From Shouchella clausii (lineage in GTDB: Bacteria > Bacillota > Bacilli > Bacillales > Bacillaceae_D): a DNA stretch of 64,000 bases. The notes beneath the pieces were generated by a model. It was not told the DNA's origin and ran no database searches. It saw only the letters and a program-made list of their open reading frames with translations. A program made the position numbers and the translations under genes. Of this stretch, positions 27,287 to 38,000 are shown piece after piece. How positions within the stretch are numbered: the first letter of the stretch is position 1; every line of letters begins with the position of its first letter. The DNA is taken from contig NZ_BCXJ01000006.1 in assembly GCF_001598215.1 (NCBI RefSeq), positions 124,001 to 188,000 of the forward strand, written 5' to 3'.

Positions 27287-27556
27287 CTATCGACGCAAGC
27301 CAAGCTTGTCAACAAGGTTACGGTAACGCGTTACGTCTTTATTACGTAAATAAGTTAGCAAGTTGCGACGTTGACCGACCATTTTCAAAAGGCCACGACG
27401 AGAGTGGTGATCTTTTTTATGCGTGCGCAAGTGATCGTTCAAAGTGTTAATTTGCTCCGTAAGAATAGCGACTTGGACTTCTGGAGAACCAGTGTCTGTC
27501 TCATGCGTTTTAAATTCTGCAATCAATTCGTTTTTACGCTCTTGTGTCAATGCCAT
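27287..27556 (-). CDS. rpsO: 30S ribosomal protein S15
   Basis: 89-residue ribosomal protein that binds the 16S central domain and helps nucleate platform assembly. Sequence [12 protein letters not shown] ... TGSPEVQ ... [13 protein letters not shown] is the standard S15 signature. The open frame extends upstream to 27691, but the ATG at 27556 has AGGAGG 8 nt upstream and gives the family length. It has its own promoter and a leader of about 100 nt containing a strong hairpin. Confidence 0.98.
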   Translation of the reverse strand: MALTQERKNELIAEFKTHETDTGSPEVQVAILTEQINTLNDHLRTHKKDHHSRRGLLKMVGQRRNLLTYLRNKDVTRYRNLVDKLGLRR

Positions 27557-27633
27557 CAGAGCCACCTCCTTTTCCCTAAAACCCCAATTTCTGAGCAAAC
27601 GGTGGTGAGTCGTTTTGCCAAGAAACGGGTGTC

Positions 27634-27657
27634 GTGTCCGCATGGGGATGCAGACAC
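27634..27657 (-). promoter_or_regulatory. hairpin at the 5' end of the rpsO leader
   Basis: On the minus strand GTGTCTGCAT pairs with ATGCGGACAC (one U-G) around a CCCC loop, starting about 6 nt after the -10 hexamer. S15 autoregulates by binding its own leader in several bacteria including Geobacillus; a similar role here is inference. Confidence 0.4.
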
Positions 27658-27662
27658 TTTCT

Positions 27663-27691
27663 ATGATAGCTTGATTGATCTGGAAATGCAA
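27663..27691 (-). promoter_or_regulatory. rpsO sigma-A promoter
   Basis: On the minus strand TTGCAT (27686-27691), exactly 17 nt, TATCAT (27663-27668), directly after the ribC stop at 27701. It gives a leader of about 100 nt. Confidence 0.7.
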
Positions 27692-27700
27692 GCGTTCATT

Positions 27701-28660
27701 TTAGCTTCTTTGCCTATAACCATGTTGCTTGAAAAACTGCACCGCCGTTGCGCGGTCACGGCCAAGCTGTGCTTTGATTTCGTCAATGCCGCTAAATTTT
27801 TGTTCCGAACGAATCCGTTCGTAAAACGCGACTTCCACCGTCTCCCCGTATATCTCCTTATTGAAGTCGAAAATGTTCACTTCCACGATTGGCTTTGCTA
27901 AATCATCGACAAATGTTGGTTTATAGCCAATGTTCGCCATTCCTTGGTATGTGTTGCCCCCATGTGTCAATGTGACAACATAGACACCTGTTTTCGGCAC
28001 AATAAACCGCTCTTTTGCAACGATGTTTGCAGTCGGATAGCCAATTAGCCGTCCTCGTGCGTCCCCATGGACAACTGTTCCAGAGAAAACATACGGGTAG
28101 CCGAGGAGCCTGGCCGCTTCGCTGACATTTCCTTCTAACAGCTGTTTGCGAATACGCGTTGACGAAATCTTTTCTTGCTCATCGCTCACTTGTTCGACCG
28201 TTGTATGCGTAAAGCGTCCATTAGCATAACGGTCAATATCGTCCATCTTGCCTTCCCCTTTAACGCCGTATGTAAAGTCAAAGCCTGCCACCACATGCTT
28301 GACGTTTAAACCAATCACGAACCGCTCGATAAACGCTTGCGGCGTCAGTTTCGAAAACGCCTTAGTAAAATTGACAACGTAGACAACGTCGACCCCTAAC
28401 GCCTTTAAGCGCGCCACTTTTGCTTGCAAAGGCGTCAAATAATCAATTGGCTGATCCGGTTTCCCAAGCACTTCTTTCGGATGGGGGTAAAACGTCATCA
28501 CCGCAGACTGAATGCCCCGTTTTGCCGCTTCCGCTTTAGCGGTTTCGATGACCGCCTTGTGCCCTTTATGAACGCCGTCAAAATAGCCAAGAGCCATAGC
28601 TGTTGGCGCTGGGGCCTCTATGTGGCTAATCGAATCTAGATCTAGCTCCACTACCACCAC
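27701..28660 (-). CDS. ribC: Bifunctional riboflavin kinase / FAD synthetase
   Basis: Converts riboflavin to FMN and FAD. 319 residues: N-terminal nucleotidyltransferase domain with GYFDGVHKGHK (near 25-35) and later SSTRIR, then the flavokinase domain from about 185 with GYPTANI (near 208). The frame is open to 28792, but the GTG run at 28660-28651 follows AAAGGGGG and matches the family start; I chose 28660, with 28657 as an equal alternative. It follows truB by 16 bp. Confidence 0.94.
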   Translation of the reverse strand: MVVVELDLDSISHIEAPAPTAMALGYFDGVHKGHKAVIETAKAEAAKRGIQSAVMTFYPHPKEVLGKPDQPIDYLTPLQAKVARLKALGVDVVYVVNFTKAFSKLTPQAFIERFVIGLNVKHVVAGFDFTYGVKGEGKMDDIDRYANGRFTHTTVEQVSDEQEKISSTRIRKQLLEGNVSEAARLLGYPYVFSGTVVHGDARGRLIGYPTANIVAKERFIVPKTGVYVVTLTHGGNTYQGMANIGYKPTFVDDLAKPIVEVNIFDFNKEIYGETVEVAFYERIRSEQKFSGIDEIKAQLGRDRATAVQFFKQHGYRQRS

Positions 28661-28676
28661 TTTTCCCCCTTTACCG

Positions 28677-29585
28677 TTAAACATGACAAAATAACGTCTC
28701 TGGTTTAATAAGCCCAGCCTTTGTTGGATGTGCTTGATACAATGCCAAGCAATCTCCTTGTTCATTATAAAACAAAAAACGCCTGTCTCCAAAAGAAGCG
28801 CTTTTCTTCAGGACAGCCCCATTGCGTATTCGCTTTTCCAGCTCCTTATCGGCAATGACCCGTGGAAAATGTTGGAGAGCCGTATCAAGGGGGCGCAACT
28901 TATTCAGGCGCTCATCGAAATGCATTTCCGCAAATGCGGATAAAGGAATGGCATCTGCTTGTGTAAACGGGCCAGATGCTGTCCGTGTCAGCTTTGACAT
29001 ATGGGCAGGGTAGCCTGCTTTTTTGCCTATATCGACGGCAAGCGTACGGATGTAAGTACCTTTTGTACACGTGACAGAAAAGGCAAACGAAAAACAACCT
29101 GGCTTCGCAGTTGTTATTTCCGTCAATGTCAACGCTTTTATTTCCACTGTGCGCGTTGGCCGCTCGACTTCGAGGCCAGCTCTGGCGTATTCATACAAGC
29201 GTTTGCCGTTTACTTTTACAGCTGAATAATAAGGGGGTGTCTGCTCGATTTTGCCGATAAAGGCTTGCAGCAACGCCTCTATTTCCGTTCTCGTAAACGG
29301 TTTATCGACGCGTTTCTCTTCTATCACTTCACCATGTGCGTCTTCCGTAGTCGTCGCCACGCCGAATGTGACTTCCCCTATATACGTTTTATCGTAATCG
29401 GACATGTATTTAACCACTTTTGTCGCTTTGCCGATGCAGATCGGCAAAACGCCATCCACTTCGGGATCGAGCGTCCCTGTATGGCCGACTTTCCGTGTTT
29501 GAAACCATTTCCGCATTTGGTGGACACAATCGTGGGATGTCCATCCTTTCGGTTTGTCTAGCACCACAATCCCTGTTGGCTCCAT
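28677..29585 (-). CDS. truB: tRNA pseudouridine-55 synthase
   Basis: Makes pseudouridine 55 in the T-loop of tRNAs. About 302 residues with the catalytic aspartate in GTLDPEVDGVLP (near 40) and the SAVKVNGKRLYEYAR motif (near 122); a C-terminal PUA-like region is present. The first in-frame start codon, GTG at 29594, is inside the ribosome site, while the ATG at 29585 is 8 nt from AGGGAG, so I chose 29585. A terminator separates it from rbfA, and ribC follows closely. Confidence 0.95.
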   Translation of the reverse strand: MEPTGIVVLDKPKGWTSHDCVHQMRKWFQTRKVGHTGTLDPEVDGVLPICIGKATKVVKYMSDYDKTYIGEVTFGVATTTEDAHGEVIEEKRVDKPFTRTEIEALLQAFIGKIEQTPPYYSAVKVNGKRLYEYARAGLEVERPTRTVEIKALTLTEITTAKPGCFSFAFSVTCTKGTYIRTLAVDIGKKAGYPAHMSKLTRTASGPFTQADAIPLSAFAEMHFDERLNKLRPLDTALQHFPRVIADKELEKRIRNGAVLKKSASFGDRRFLFYNEQGDCLALYQAHPTKAGLIKPETLFCHV

Positions 29586-29607
29586 CAACATCACTCCCTG
29601 TCGTACG

Positions 29608-29640
29608 AAAAAAAGAAAGGATAGCGTCAGTGCGCTACCC
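29608..29640 (-). terminator. terminator between rbfA and truB
   Basis: On the minus strand GGGTAGCG-CACTGA-CGCTATCC (8 bp, one G-U) followed by TTTCTTTTTTT. It lies 37 nt past the rbfA stop and suggests that the nusA-infB operon mostly ends here. Confidence 0.8.
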
Positions 29641-29676
29641 TCAGGACAGCGTCGTCTGCGCGCTCTCCTTTTGCAA

Positions 29677-30033
29677 CTACTTGTTCGTATCGTTTTTGTT
29701 CAAATCGCGCAATAAGCTTTCAATTCGGTTGCCGTATTGGATCGATTCATCGAACGAAAAACTGAGCTCCGGTGTTTTCCGAAGGCGAATGCGCTTGCCC
29801 AATTCCGTTCGGATAAACCCCTTTGCCTTTTCAAGGCCAGCAAGGGTCGCTTTGCGTTCTTCATCATCACCGAGCACCGTAATAAAAGCCGTTGCTTGTT
29901 GTAAATCCCCTGTGACATCTACCCCGGTCACCGTGACAAAACGGACACGGGGGTCTTTAATGTCGCGAATAAGGATGTCACTCAATTCTTTTTTCATTTG
30001 TTCGCCGACACGAACAGCACGGTTATTCGCCAC
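29677..30033 (-). CDS. rbfA: Ribosome-binding factor A
   Basis: Small KH-fold factor of 118 residues that binds the 5' helix of 16S rRNA late in 30S maturation and is important at low temperature. Starts [18 protein letters not shown] and contains [17 protein letters not shown], both family typical. The start is GTG with AGAGGTG upstream. It lies 25 bp after ylxP and precedes a terminator. Confidence 0.96.
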   Translation of the reverse strand: MANNRAVRVGEQMKKELSDILIRDIKDPRVRFVTVTGVDVTGDLQQATAFITVLGDDEERKATLAGLEKAKGFIRTELGKRIRLRKTPELSFSFDESIQYGNRIESLLRDLNKNDTNK

Positions 30034-30058
30034 AATCGATCACCTCTACTAATGGGAA

Positions 30059-30337
30059 TCACGCCCACTCCCAGTTGGTCAATGTGCGCTCAGCCGCTTC
30101 TGCCTGATCAATTATCGCCAATGCGCGTAATAGTTCAGCTTCAGCGCTTTTTTTACTAGCAGCAACCGCGCAAAGCGACAGCTCTGCGCGTTGCCAAGTT
30201 TGTTGGAAATCTGTTTCTGCTGCTGAAACATTGCAACGTTGCCTCACTTTGCGAAGCACGCTTTGCAAGACGGATCGTTTATCCTTTAGTGACTGTGCCT
30301 CATAGATGAACAGCTCGCAGCGGACACAGGCCATCAT
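30059..30337 (-). CDS. ylxP: YlxP, DUF503 protein
   Basis: Small protein of 92 residues of the YlxP/DUF503 family, encoded between infB and rbfA in many Firmicutes and thought to act in ribosome maturation. The N-terminal strand CELFIYEAQSLKDKRSVLQS is characteristic. Its ATG shares a base with the infB stop (TAATG), so translation is coupled; a second ATG at 30334 is equally possible. Confidence 0.9.
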   Translation of the reverse strand: MMACVRCELFIYEAQSLKDKRSVLQSVLRKVRQRCNVSAAETDFQQTWQRAELSLCAVAASKKSAEAELLRALAIIDQAEAAERTLTNWEWA

Positions 30338-32601
30338 TAGGCGCGTTTCACTTCTTCCATGACATACGCTTCAATCATGTCGCCTTCTTTAATGTCATTG
30401 AATTTATCAAGCGTAATCCCGCATTCATAGCCAGCTTGCACTTCTTTGGCATCGTCTTTGTAGCGTTTAAGAGCGTTCAGTTCGCCTTCATAAATGACAA
30501 TGCCGTCGCGGATCAAGCGGACAGAAGAATTGCGGGTGATTTTTCCTTCTGTTACATAAGAACCGGCGATCGTGCCGACTTTCGAAACTTTAAATGTCGT
30601 CCGTACTTCCACTTGCCCGATGACTTTTTCTTCAAACTCAGGATCAAGGGCACCTTTCATTGCCTGTTCGATTTCGTCAATCGCATTGTAAATGACGCGG
30701 TGGAGACGAATATCGACGTTTTCCGCTTCAGCCACACGTTTGGCGTTCACATCAGGGCGAACGTTGAACCCGATGACAATCGCGTTGGAAGCAGACGCCA
30801 AAATAATGTCTGATTCTGTGATCGCGCCAGCGCCAGTGTGGATGATATTGACTTTTACGCCTGCCACATCAATTTTTTCCAACGACCCTTTCATCGCTTC
30901 AACTGATCCTTGGACGTCGGCTTTGATGATGACATTAATGTCTTTGACATCCCCTTGCTGAATTTGGTTAAACAAGTCATCCAAGCTTACTTTTGACGAT
31001 GCCGTTAAGTTTTGCTCCCGATAACGGGCCATTAGCCCTTCGCCTAATTGGCGTGCTTTTTTCTCGTCTTCAAATGTTTGGAAACGGTCCCCCGCTTGTG
31101 GCACTTCGTTTAAGCCTGTAATTTCCACTGGGGCAGACGGTCCTGCCGTTTTGACGCGGCGGCCTACATCATTAACAAGCGCCCGCACGCGGCCATAGGT
31201 GCTGCCGACAACGACTGCGTCCCCAACATGCAACGTCCCGCTTTGGACAAGAAGCGTGGCAACTGGGCCGCGCCCTTTATCAAGTTGTGCTTCTACAACG
31301 GTGCCTGTCGCAAGTTTGTCTGGGTTGGCTTTAAATTCTTCAACTTCGGCAACGAGTAAAATCATTTCAATTAACTCATCAATGCCTTCACCCGTCAGCG
31401 CTGACACATTGACAAAAATCGTGTCGCCTCCCCAAGCTTCTGGGACAAGCTCAAACTCTGTTAACTCTTGCATCACTCGATCTGGACTTGCTGTTTCTTT
31501 GTCAATTTTGTTGACAGCAACAATAATCGGCACTTCAGCCGCTTTCGCGTGGCTGATCGCTTCTTTCGTTTGCGGCATGACGCCATCGTCAGCGGCCACA
31601 ACAAGAATCGTAATGTCCGTCACTTGCGCCCCACGGGCCCGCATTGTTGTAAAGGCTGCGTGTCCTGGTGTATCTAAAAAGGTAATTTTTTTACCTGAGT
31701 GTTCAATTTGGTAAGCGCCGATATGCTGAGTAATGCCCCCTGCTTCCCCCGCAGTCACTTTCGTGTTACGGATTGAATCAAGCAGCGTTGTTTTTCCGTG
31801 GTCGACATGGCCCATAATTGTCACAACTGGCGGGCGCTCTTTTAATTCTTCCTCTTTATCTTCACGATCATACAACTCAATATCGAGCTCATCCACAATC
31901 ACTTCTTCTTCGACTTCCACACCATAATCAGCTGCCAACAATTCAATGGTATCTTTGTCGAGCTCCTGGTTAATGGTAGCCATGACACCAAGACCGATTA
32001 ATTTCTTAATCAATTCAGAGGCTTCACGATGGAGCTTAGCAGCGAGTTCACTGACCGTAAGCGAACCTGAAATTGTAATTTTTTCAGGCAGCGGCATTTG
32101 CTGATGATTGACTTTTGACTGCGGACGACGCTTGCCGCCACGGTTGCCATGGTTCCGGCGATTTTGATTATTGCCTGGACGGCGGTTGCTGCCGCCTGGA
32201 CGCCCTTGGCCACCTGGACGGTTGCCGCCGCGGTTTTGGTTTGGTTTCCCAGCTTGCGATTTTGCAGCGCCACTTTGGTTGTTGCTGCCTTGGCTTGGGC
32301 GTTTCGTTTGCCCTTGAGCTTGATTTTGCTGATTGTTTTGCGGGCGTTGCTTTTGCCCTTGGTTTTGCTGGTTGTTTTGTGGGCGTTGCTTTTGCCCTTG
32401 GTTGTTTTGCTTTTGGTTGCCAGTAGCCTGCCCTTTTGTAGCGGCGGGTTTTCCAGCTTGCTTCGCTTTGTTTAATGTTTCTTCATCAATTGCTGACATA
32501 TGATTTGACACTTCCACACCCATTGATTTTAAACTTTCGATAAGTTGCTTGCTTTGAACATTATTTGCCTTCGCGTATTCATAGATTCGCACTTTTGACA
32601 T
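30337..32601 (-). CDS. infB: Translation initiation factor IF-2
   Basis: GTPase of 754 residues that recruits initiator tRNA and joins the ribosomal subunits. N-terminal IF2N helix (residues 1-50), then a Gln/Asn/Arg/Gly-rich low-complexity linker (about 52-170) with a tandem repeat, a second IF2N (about 175-225), GTPase domain with G1 GHVDHGKT (near 263) and NKID (near 367), and C-terminal beta-barrels. It follows ylxQ by 13 bp and is coupled to ylxP. The linker is longer in Gln/Asn than usual. Confidence 0.98.
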   Translation of the reverse strand: MSKVRIYEYAKANNVQSKQLIESLKSMGVEVSNHMSAIDEETLNKAKQAGKPAATKGQATGNQKQNNQGQKQRPQNNQQNQGQKQRPQNNQQNQAQGQTKRPSQGSNNQSGAAKSQAGKPNQNRGGNRPGGQGRPGGSNRRPGNNQNRRNHGNRGGKRRPQSKVNHQQMPLPEKITISGSLTVSELAAKLHREASELIKKLIGLGVMATINQELDKDTIELLAADYGVEVEEEVIVDELDIELYDREDKEEELKERPPVVTIMGHVDHGKTTLLDSIRNTKVTAGEAGGITQHIGAYQIEHSGKKITFLDTPGHAAFTTMRARGAQVTDITILVVAADDGVMPQTKEAISHAKAAEVPIIVAVNKIDKETASPDRVMQELTEFELVPEAWGGDTIFVNVSALTGEGIDELIEMILLVAEVEEFKANPDKLATGTVVEAQLDKGRGPVATLLVQSGTLHVGDAVVVGSTYGRVRALVNDVGRRVKTAGPSAPVEITGLNEVPQAGDRFQTFEDEKKARQLGEGLMARYREQNLTASSKVSLDDLFNQIQQGDVKDINVIIKADVQGSVEAMKGSLEKIDVAGVKVNIIHTGAGAITESDIILASASNAIVIGFNVRPDVNAKRVAEAENVDIRLHRVIYNAIDEIEQAMKGALDPEFEEKVIGQVEVRTTFKVSKVGTIAGSYVTEGKITRNSSVRLIRDGIVIYEGELNALKRYKDDAKEVQAGYECGITLDKFNDIKEGDMIEAYVMEEVKRA
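32322..32399 (-). repeat. 39-bp tandem repeat in the infB linker (two copies)
   Basis: Positions 32322-32360 and 32361-32399 are two adjacent 39-bp copies differing at three bases. Each encodes a 13-residue Gln/Asn-rich unit containing [11 protein letters not shown]. The size is a multiple of three, so copy number can change without frameshift. Confidence 0.85.
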
Positions 32602-32614
32602 ATACGTACCTCCA

Positions 32615-32923
32615 TTATTGGCTCAGTAATGCGGCGATTTTTTTCGCAAACCCTTCACTCCTTATGCCTATTGCAACGCGCGTTTCTTTACCGATCGCTT
32701 GCCCAAGCGCAAAACGGTCGCTCGTTTGATAGACTGGGATTTTATAATAGCCGCATTTGTCCTTGATTTTCTTTTCGGTATTGCTGCTAGCATCGCCAGC
32801 AAGGATTACCATTGACAGCTCCTGTTTGCGAATCGCGGCAAGAACCAATTCTTCCCCTGTAACAAGCTGTCCGGCACGTTGACATAAGCCAAGGAGCGAG
32901 AGCAGCTTTTTGTCGTTGCTCAC
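32615..32923 (-). CDS. ylxQ: YlxQ, L7Ae-family RNA-binding protein
   Basis: 102-residue L7Ae/L30e-fold protein, a kink-turn RNA-binding family often encoded in the nusA-infB operon. Visible features are the N-terminal [17 protein letters not shown] segment and [11 protein letters not shown]. It overlaps the ylxR stop by 4 nt (coupled) and is followed by infB after 13 bp. The RNA target is unknown to me. Confidence 0.92.
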   Translation of the reverse strand: MSNDKKLLSLLGLCQRAGQLVTGEELVLAAIRKQELSMVILAGDASSNTEKKIKDKCGYYKIPVYQTSDRFALGQAIGKETRVAIGIRSEGFAKKIAALLSQ

Positions 32924-33195
32924 CGCTTTTTCACCTTCACCCGCTCCGCAATCAAGCGGTCATAGTCGTCTGCGGTCACTTGCACTTGCAAATGGCGCGT
33001 TAGACTATCGCGCTTTTTAGCCGTGTTAAACACATCTTCACTGTTCGTCAAATAAGCACCGCGGCCATTCCTTTTGCCAGTGGGATCTAATTCGACTGTG
33101 CCTTCAGGTGTGCGTACGATCCGCACAAGTTCTTGCTTTGGTTTCATTTCATTGGTCACAATACATTTTCTCAGCGGTACTTTCCGTTGTTTCAT
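32920..33195 (-). CDS. ylxR: YlxR (RnpM-like), DUF448 protein
   Basis: Small basic protein of 91 residues with the conserved VPLRKCIVTNEM and the GRGAYLT motif near 45, defining the YlxR/DUF448 family. Members act as nucleic-acid-binding regulators; a B. subtilis/Staphylococcus role in modulating RNase P has been reported under the name RnpM. It lies 21 bp after nusA and overlaps ylxQ. Confidence 0.92.
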   Translation of the reverse strand: MKQRKVPLRKCIVTNEMKPKQELVRIVRTPEGTVELDPTGKRNGRGAYLTNSEDVFNTAKKRDSLTRHLQVQVTADDYDRLIAERVKVKKR

Positions 33196-33216
33196 GCGAT
33201 TTTCCGCCTCCTGCTC

Positions 33217-34323
33217 TTAACGTTCATTTTCCTCATTTGTGAATTCTTCTAACTCATCATTTTCATTTTCCTCATCAAGAAGGCCCAGCTCACGGGCTTC
33301 CGATTCGCTTTTGATATCAATTTTCCAGCCTGTCAGCTTAGCGGCAAGTCGTGCATTTTGGCCTCGTTTGCCAATTGCTAAAGACAGCTGGTAGTCAGGG
33401 ACGATGACTTGTGTCATTTTTTCCCCTTCAAGCACATTGACTTTCATTACTTTGGCCGGGCTAAGGGCATTAGCCACATAGACAACAGGGTCTTCTGACC
33501 ACTCAACAATGTCAATTTTTTCGCCTTTGAGTTCGTCGACAATTGTCTGTACCCGCTGGCCCCGTTGGCCTACACAGGCTCCAACTGAATCCACTTCTGG
33601 GTTGTCGGAGTGAACGGCAATTTTCGAGCGGTCCCCCGCTTCGCGAGAAACCGATTTAATTTCCACTGTGCCGTCGTAAATTTCCGGCACTTCTAATTCA
33701 AACAAACGCTTTAAGAGCCCAGGATGCGTGCGGGAGATTAAAATTTGCGGACCTTTTGTCGTTTTTTCGACTTTCGTAATATATGCTTTGATGCGGTCAT
33801 TATGTTTGTACGTTTCATTCGGCATTTGTTCAGACAGCGGCAACAGCGCCTCGACTTTCCCTAAATCAACATAAATAAAACGATGGTCTTGACGTTGGAC
33901 AATGCCGTTCATAATATCTTCTTCACGGTCAATAAAATCAGAATAAATGATACCCCGCTCAGCTTCACGAACACGTTGCGTGACCACTTGCTTCGCCGTT
34001 TGTGCAGCAATTCGGCCAAAATCTTTTGGCGTGACTTCAATTTCGACAATATCGTCGACTTCATAATGTGGATTAATCCGCTGCGCTTCCGCCTCTGAAA
34101 TTTCTAAGCGTTTATCAAATACTTCTTCCACGACTACTTTGCGGGCAAACACGCGGATGCTGCCATTGTCCCGATTCACATCAACGCGCACGTTTTGCGC
34201 TTGGCCGAAGTTGCGCTTATAGCCAGAAATAAGCGCAGCTTCGATTGCTTCAATAATGACTTCTTTTTTGATGCCTTTGTCTGCTTCAAGTGTGGACAAA
34301 GCTTCCATAAATTCGCTGTTCAT
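33217..34323 (-). CDS. nusA: Transcription termination/antitermination factor NusA
   Basis: RNA polymerase-binding factor of 368 residues that promotes pausing and intrinsic termination. N-terminal RNAP-binding domain (1-125), S1 (about 135-200, [17 protein letters not shown] region), KH1 and KH2 (about 230-345, [12 protein letters not shown] and [14 protein letters not shown]), and an acidic tail ending [10 protein letters not shown]. The length is typical of Firmicutes, lacking the E. coli C-terminal repeats. It follows rimP by 30 bp. Confidence 0.98.
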   Translation of the reverse strand: MNSEFMEALSTLEADKGIKKEVIIEAIEAALISGYKRNFGQAQNVRVDVNRDNGSIRVFARKVVVEEVFDKRLEISEAEAQRINPHYEVDDIVEIEVTPKDFGRIAAQTAKQVVTQRVREAERGIIYSDFIDREEDIMNGIVQRQDHRFIYVDLGKVEALLPLSEQMPNETYKHNDRIKAYITKVEKTTKGPQILISRTHPGLLKRLFELEVPEIYDGTVEIKSVSREAGDRSKIAVHSDNPEVDSVGACVGQRGQRVQTIVDELKGEKIDIVEWSEDPVVYVANALSPAKVMKVNVLEGEKMTQVIVPDYQLSLAIGKRGQNARLAAKLTGWKIDIKSESEARELGLLDEENENDELEEFTNEENER

Positions 34324-34353
34324 GGAAAGGAACCTCCCTTATTTCGCTTGCAA

Positions 34354-34824
34354 CTAGAGCAGGATCGACAGCCGCGCATTTGCCACTTTCGCGTATGGCA
34401 CGGTGTAGGTCACTGTTCTTGTTTTGTTTTTTCCTTCAATAACAAGCGTGGCGTCTTCAAATGAAACAAGGACGCCTTCAAACGCTTTTTGGCCGTCGAT
34501 TGGTTCATACGTTGTCACGTACACGCCTTTGCCGACTGCTTTTTTTACATCCGCTTCTTTTTTTAGCGGCCGCTCTGCCCCAGGGGATGACACTTCTAAA
34601 AAATACGCTTCTTTAATAGGGTCCACATCATCCAGGACTTCGCTCAGCTTTTCACTCACAGCTTCGCAATCATCCAAGTTGACCCCTTTGTCTGCGTCAA
34701 TAAACACACGCAAATACCAATTAGGCCCTTCTTTTTTATATTCTACTTCCACGAGTTCCAAATGAAGTTCGCGGACAATCGGCTCTGCGAGTTGTTCTAC
34801 GATACGAGAAACATTTTTACTCAA
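34354..34824 (-). CDS. rimP: Ribosome maturation factor RimP
   Basis: 156-residue factor for 30S maturation (YlxS in B. subtilis). N-terminal alpha/beta domain with YLRVFIDADKGVNLDDCEAVS and a C-terminal SH3-like domain; the SSPGAERPLK motif is near 80. It is the first gene of the rimP-nusA-infB operon after the polC terminator; I saw no strong promoter between 34825 and 34923. AAAGGAGG precedes the start. Confidence 0.95.
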   Translation of the reverse strand: MSKNVSRIVEQLAEPIVRELHLELVEVEYKKEGPNWYLRVFIDADKGVNLDDCEAVSEKLSEVLDDVDPIKEAYFLEVSSPGAERPLKKEADVKKAVGKGVYVTTYEPIDGQKAFEGVLVSFEDATLVIEGKNKTRTVTYTVPYAKVANARLSILL

Positions 34825-34923
34825 TCGCCAATTCCTCCTTTACATCATTAAAAACGTATCCGCTTCTAGAACAGGCATACACAACGGGAGAGCGCTTTTA
34901 ACGCCGAACCCGCAATGCGAACA

Positions 34924-34949
34924 AAAAGAGTGGGGGCCCCCACTCTTTT
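34924..34949 (-). terminator. polC terminator
   Basis: A perfect 26-bp palindrome AAAAGAGTGGGGG/CCCCCACTCTTTT about 75 bp past the polC stop, with T-run on either strand. The central four bases must form the loop. Confidence 0.88.
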
Positions 34950-35025
34950 CTCCATCATCGTATGCTAACTATTACCATAAACGATTGTACCACATAAGCA
35001 CTATGCTTGCAAGGCGGGCTCGTCT

Positions 35026-38000
35026 TTAAAACAACGATAGCTGGTTAGACTCTGGCAAGCCCTCTAGACAGCCGTGTTCAGACAAGTTCTCGACAACCGT
35101 TTTTGTCAGTTTTGCCCGCTGCTGCAAGTCTTCCTTTGACAAAAAGTGACCATTTTCCCGGGCCTTGACGATGTTGAGCGCCGCATTAGTGCCGACGCCA
35201 TTTAGCGCGTTAAAAGGCGGCAACAGCTTATCGCCATCGACAATGAACTCCGTTGCCGATGATTTATATAAATCAACTTTATGAAAGCCGAAGCCACGCT
35301 CGCACATTTCAAGTGAGAGCTCTAACACCGTTAAAACAGCTTTCTCTTTTGGAGAAGCGTCAAGGCCTTTCGCATTGATTTCTTCCATTTTGGCACGAAT
35401 CGAACTTGCCCCTTTGATCATAATGTCCAGTTCAAAGTCATCGGCACGAACAGTAAAATAGGTTGCATAATACAAAATCGGATGATGCACTTTAAAATAA
35501 GCAATCCGCACAGCCATCAACACATAGGCGGCCGCATGTGCTTTCGGGAACATGTATTTGATTTTCGTGCATGAATCGATGTACCAATCAGGCACATCAT
35601 GCTTTTTCATTTCTTCGACCCATTCAGGCTGCAAGCCTTTGCCTTTACGGACAAACTCCATAATTTTAAAAGCGAGTGATGATTCGAGCCCTTTGTAAAT
35701 TAAGTACACCATAATGTCATCACGGCAGCCAATGACATCTTTCAATTCGCAAGTGCCATTGTAAATGAGCTCATTGGCATTGCCAAGCCAAACGTCAGTC
35801 CCATGGGAAAGCCCGGAAATTTGCAACAGCTCAGAAAAGGTGCTCGGTTTCGTTTCCTCAAGCATTTGCCTAACAAAGCGGGTGCCAAACTCAGGAATGC
35901 CGAGCGTGCCAGTTTTGCACAGTATTTGTTCTTCCGTCACACCGAGTACATCTGGTGAAGCAAATATTTTCATCACGTCTGGGTCATCGGTCGGGATCGT
36001 TTTTGGATCGATTCCGCTTAAATCTTGAAGCATGCGAATCGCCGTCGGATCATCGTGTCCTAGAATGTCAAGCTTAAGTAAATTATCATGAATTGAATGG
36101 AAGTCAAAATGCGTCGTTTTCCACTCTGCATTTTTGTCATCCGCCGGGTATTGGATCGGCGAAAAATCATGAATATCCATATAGTCGGGAACAACGATGA
36201 TCCCTCCTGGGTGCTGGCCCGTTGTCCGTTTAACGCCTGTACAGCCGGCGACAAGACGGTCGATTTCTGCCCCACGCATGAGCAAGTCATGGTCGCTTTG
36301 GTAGCCTTTCACATAGCCGTATGCTGTTTTATCCGCTACCGTGCCAATTGTCCCGGCGCGGTACACATAGTCTTCGCCAAACAATTCCTTTGTATAGGCG
36401 TGGGCGCGAGGCTGGTATTCACCTGAAAAGTTCAAGTCGATATCAGGCACTTTGTCGCCTTTAAACCCAAGAAACGTTTCAAACGGGATATCCTGTCCAT
36501 CTTTTATATACATACTGCCGCATTTCGGGCATTCAGCATCAGGCAAGTCATAGCCAGACGCAACAGAGCCGTCATCAAAGAAATGGGAATGCTTGCATGA
36601 CGGGCATACATAATGAGGCGGCAGCGGGTTCACTTCGGTAATTTCCGTCATCGTTGCCACAAACGAAGAACCGACAGACCCCCGTGAGCCAACAAGGTAG
36701 CCATCATCGAGCGATTTTTTAACTAACTTATGGGAAATTAAATAAATAACAGCAAAACCATGGCCAATAATGCTTTTTAACTCTTTTTGCAAACGGGCTT
36801 CTACAAGTTCCGGCAACGGATCGCCGTAAATCATCTTGGCCCGTTCATAGCTCATATTCCGGATTTCGTCGTCAGCTCCCTCAATTTTAGGAGCATATAA
36901 GTCATCTGGAATCGGGCGGACATCACCAACTTGTGCAGCAATGTCATTAGAAGCAGCGACAACCACTTTCTCTGCCTGTTCTGCCCCGAGAAAGGAAAAC
37001 TCTTCAAGCATTTCCGTGGTCGTCCGGAAATGGACGTCTGGCAACTTCTGCTTATTAAGGGGATTCGCTCCCCCTTGGGAAGCAATTAAAATTTTACGGT
37101 AAATCGCATCTTCCTCGTTTAAATAATGAACATTCCCCGTGGCCACAACCGGCAGCCCTAGCCGCTCGCCAAGAGCAACAATATTGGCGACAATTTCTTG
37201 CAATGCCGTTTCATCTTTTACGAGTTCTCTTTCAATCAAGTGCCCGTAATTGCTGAGCGGTTGGATTTCTAAAAAGTCGTAGAAACCGGCGATTTTTTCC
37301 ACCTCGTCAGCTGATTTTTGCATCATGCCTTCAAAGACTTCACCTTTGTCACAAGCAGAACCAATCAGCAACCCTTCGCGATGTTTATTCAACTGGGAAC
37401 GAGGAATCCGCGGCGTCCGGAAATAGTAATCAACATGGGCCATGGACACGAGCTGGTATAAATTTTTCAAGCCTGTTTGCGATGTAACAAGCAAGGTGCA
37501 GTGGAACGGCCGTTGACGGTGAAAATTCCCTTGCCCCATATGGTTATTTAATTCATCATGGTAAACAATTTCTTTCTCCGCTGCGTCTTTGACCATTTTC
37601 CAAAGCAAATACGCCGTTGCCTGTGTATCATAAATCGCACGGTGATGGCTGACGAGCTCAATGTCAAATTTCTTACATAACGTATTAAGGCGGTGGTTTT
37701 TTAATTCTGGGTATAGAAAACGGCCAAGCTCCAACGTGTCTATGACTGGGTTTGTGACTTCCGAAAAGCCCAGTTTTTTATAACCGACATTCAAAAAGCC
37801 AATATCAAAGCTCGCATTATGGGCAACCAACGTGGCATTGCCGGCAAATTCACGAAACTGCTTTAGCACTTCAGCAGGTTCAGGAGCGCCTTTGACCATG
37901 TCATCGGTAATCCCCGTCAATTCGATGATCGTTGCTGACAGAGGCTCTTTTGGGTCTGCAAACGATTCATATGTATCGATGATTTCGCCGTTTTTGATTT

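Noticed and set aside
31199-31714. Plus-strand open frame of 171 codons
   Set aside because: Antisense shadow of the infB GTPase domain; Ser/Thr-rich composition mirrors the real gene and no start signal is present.
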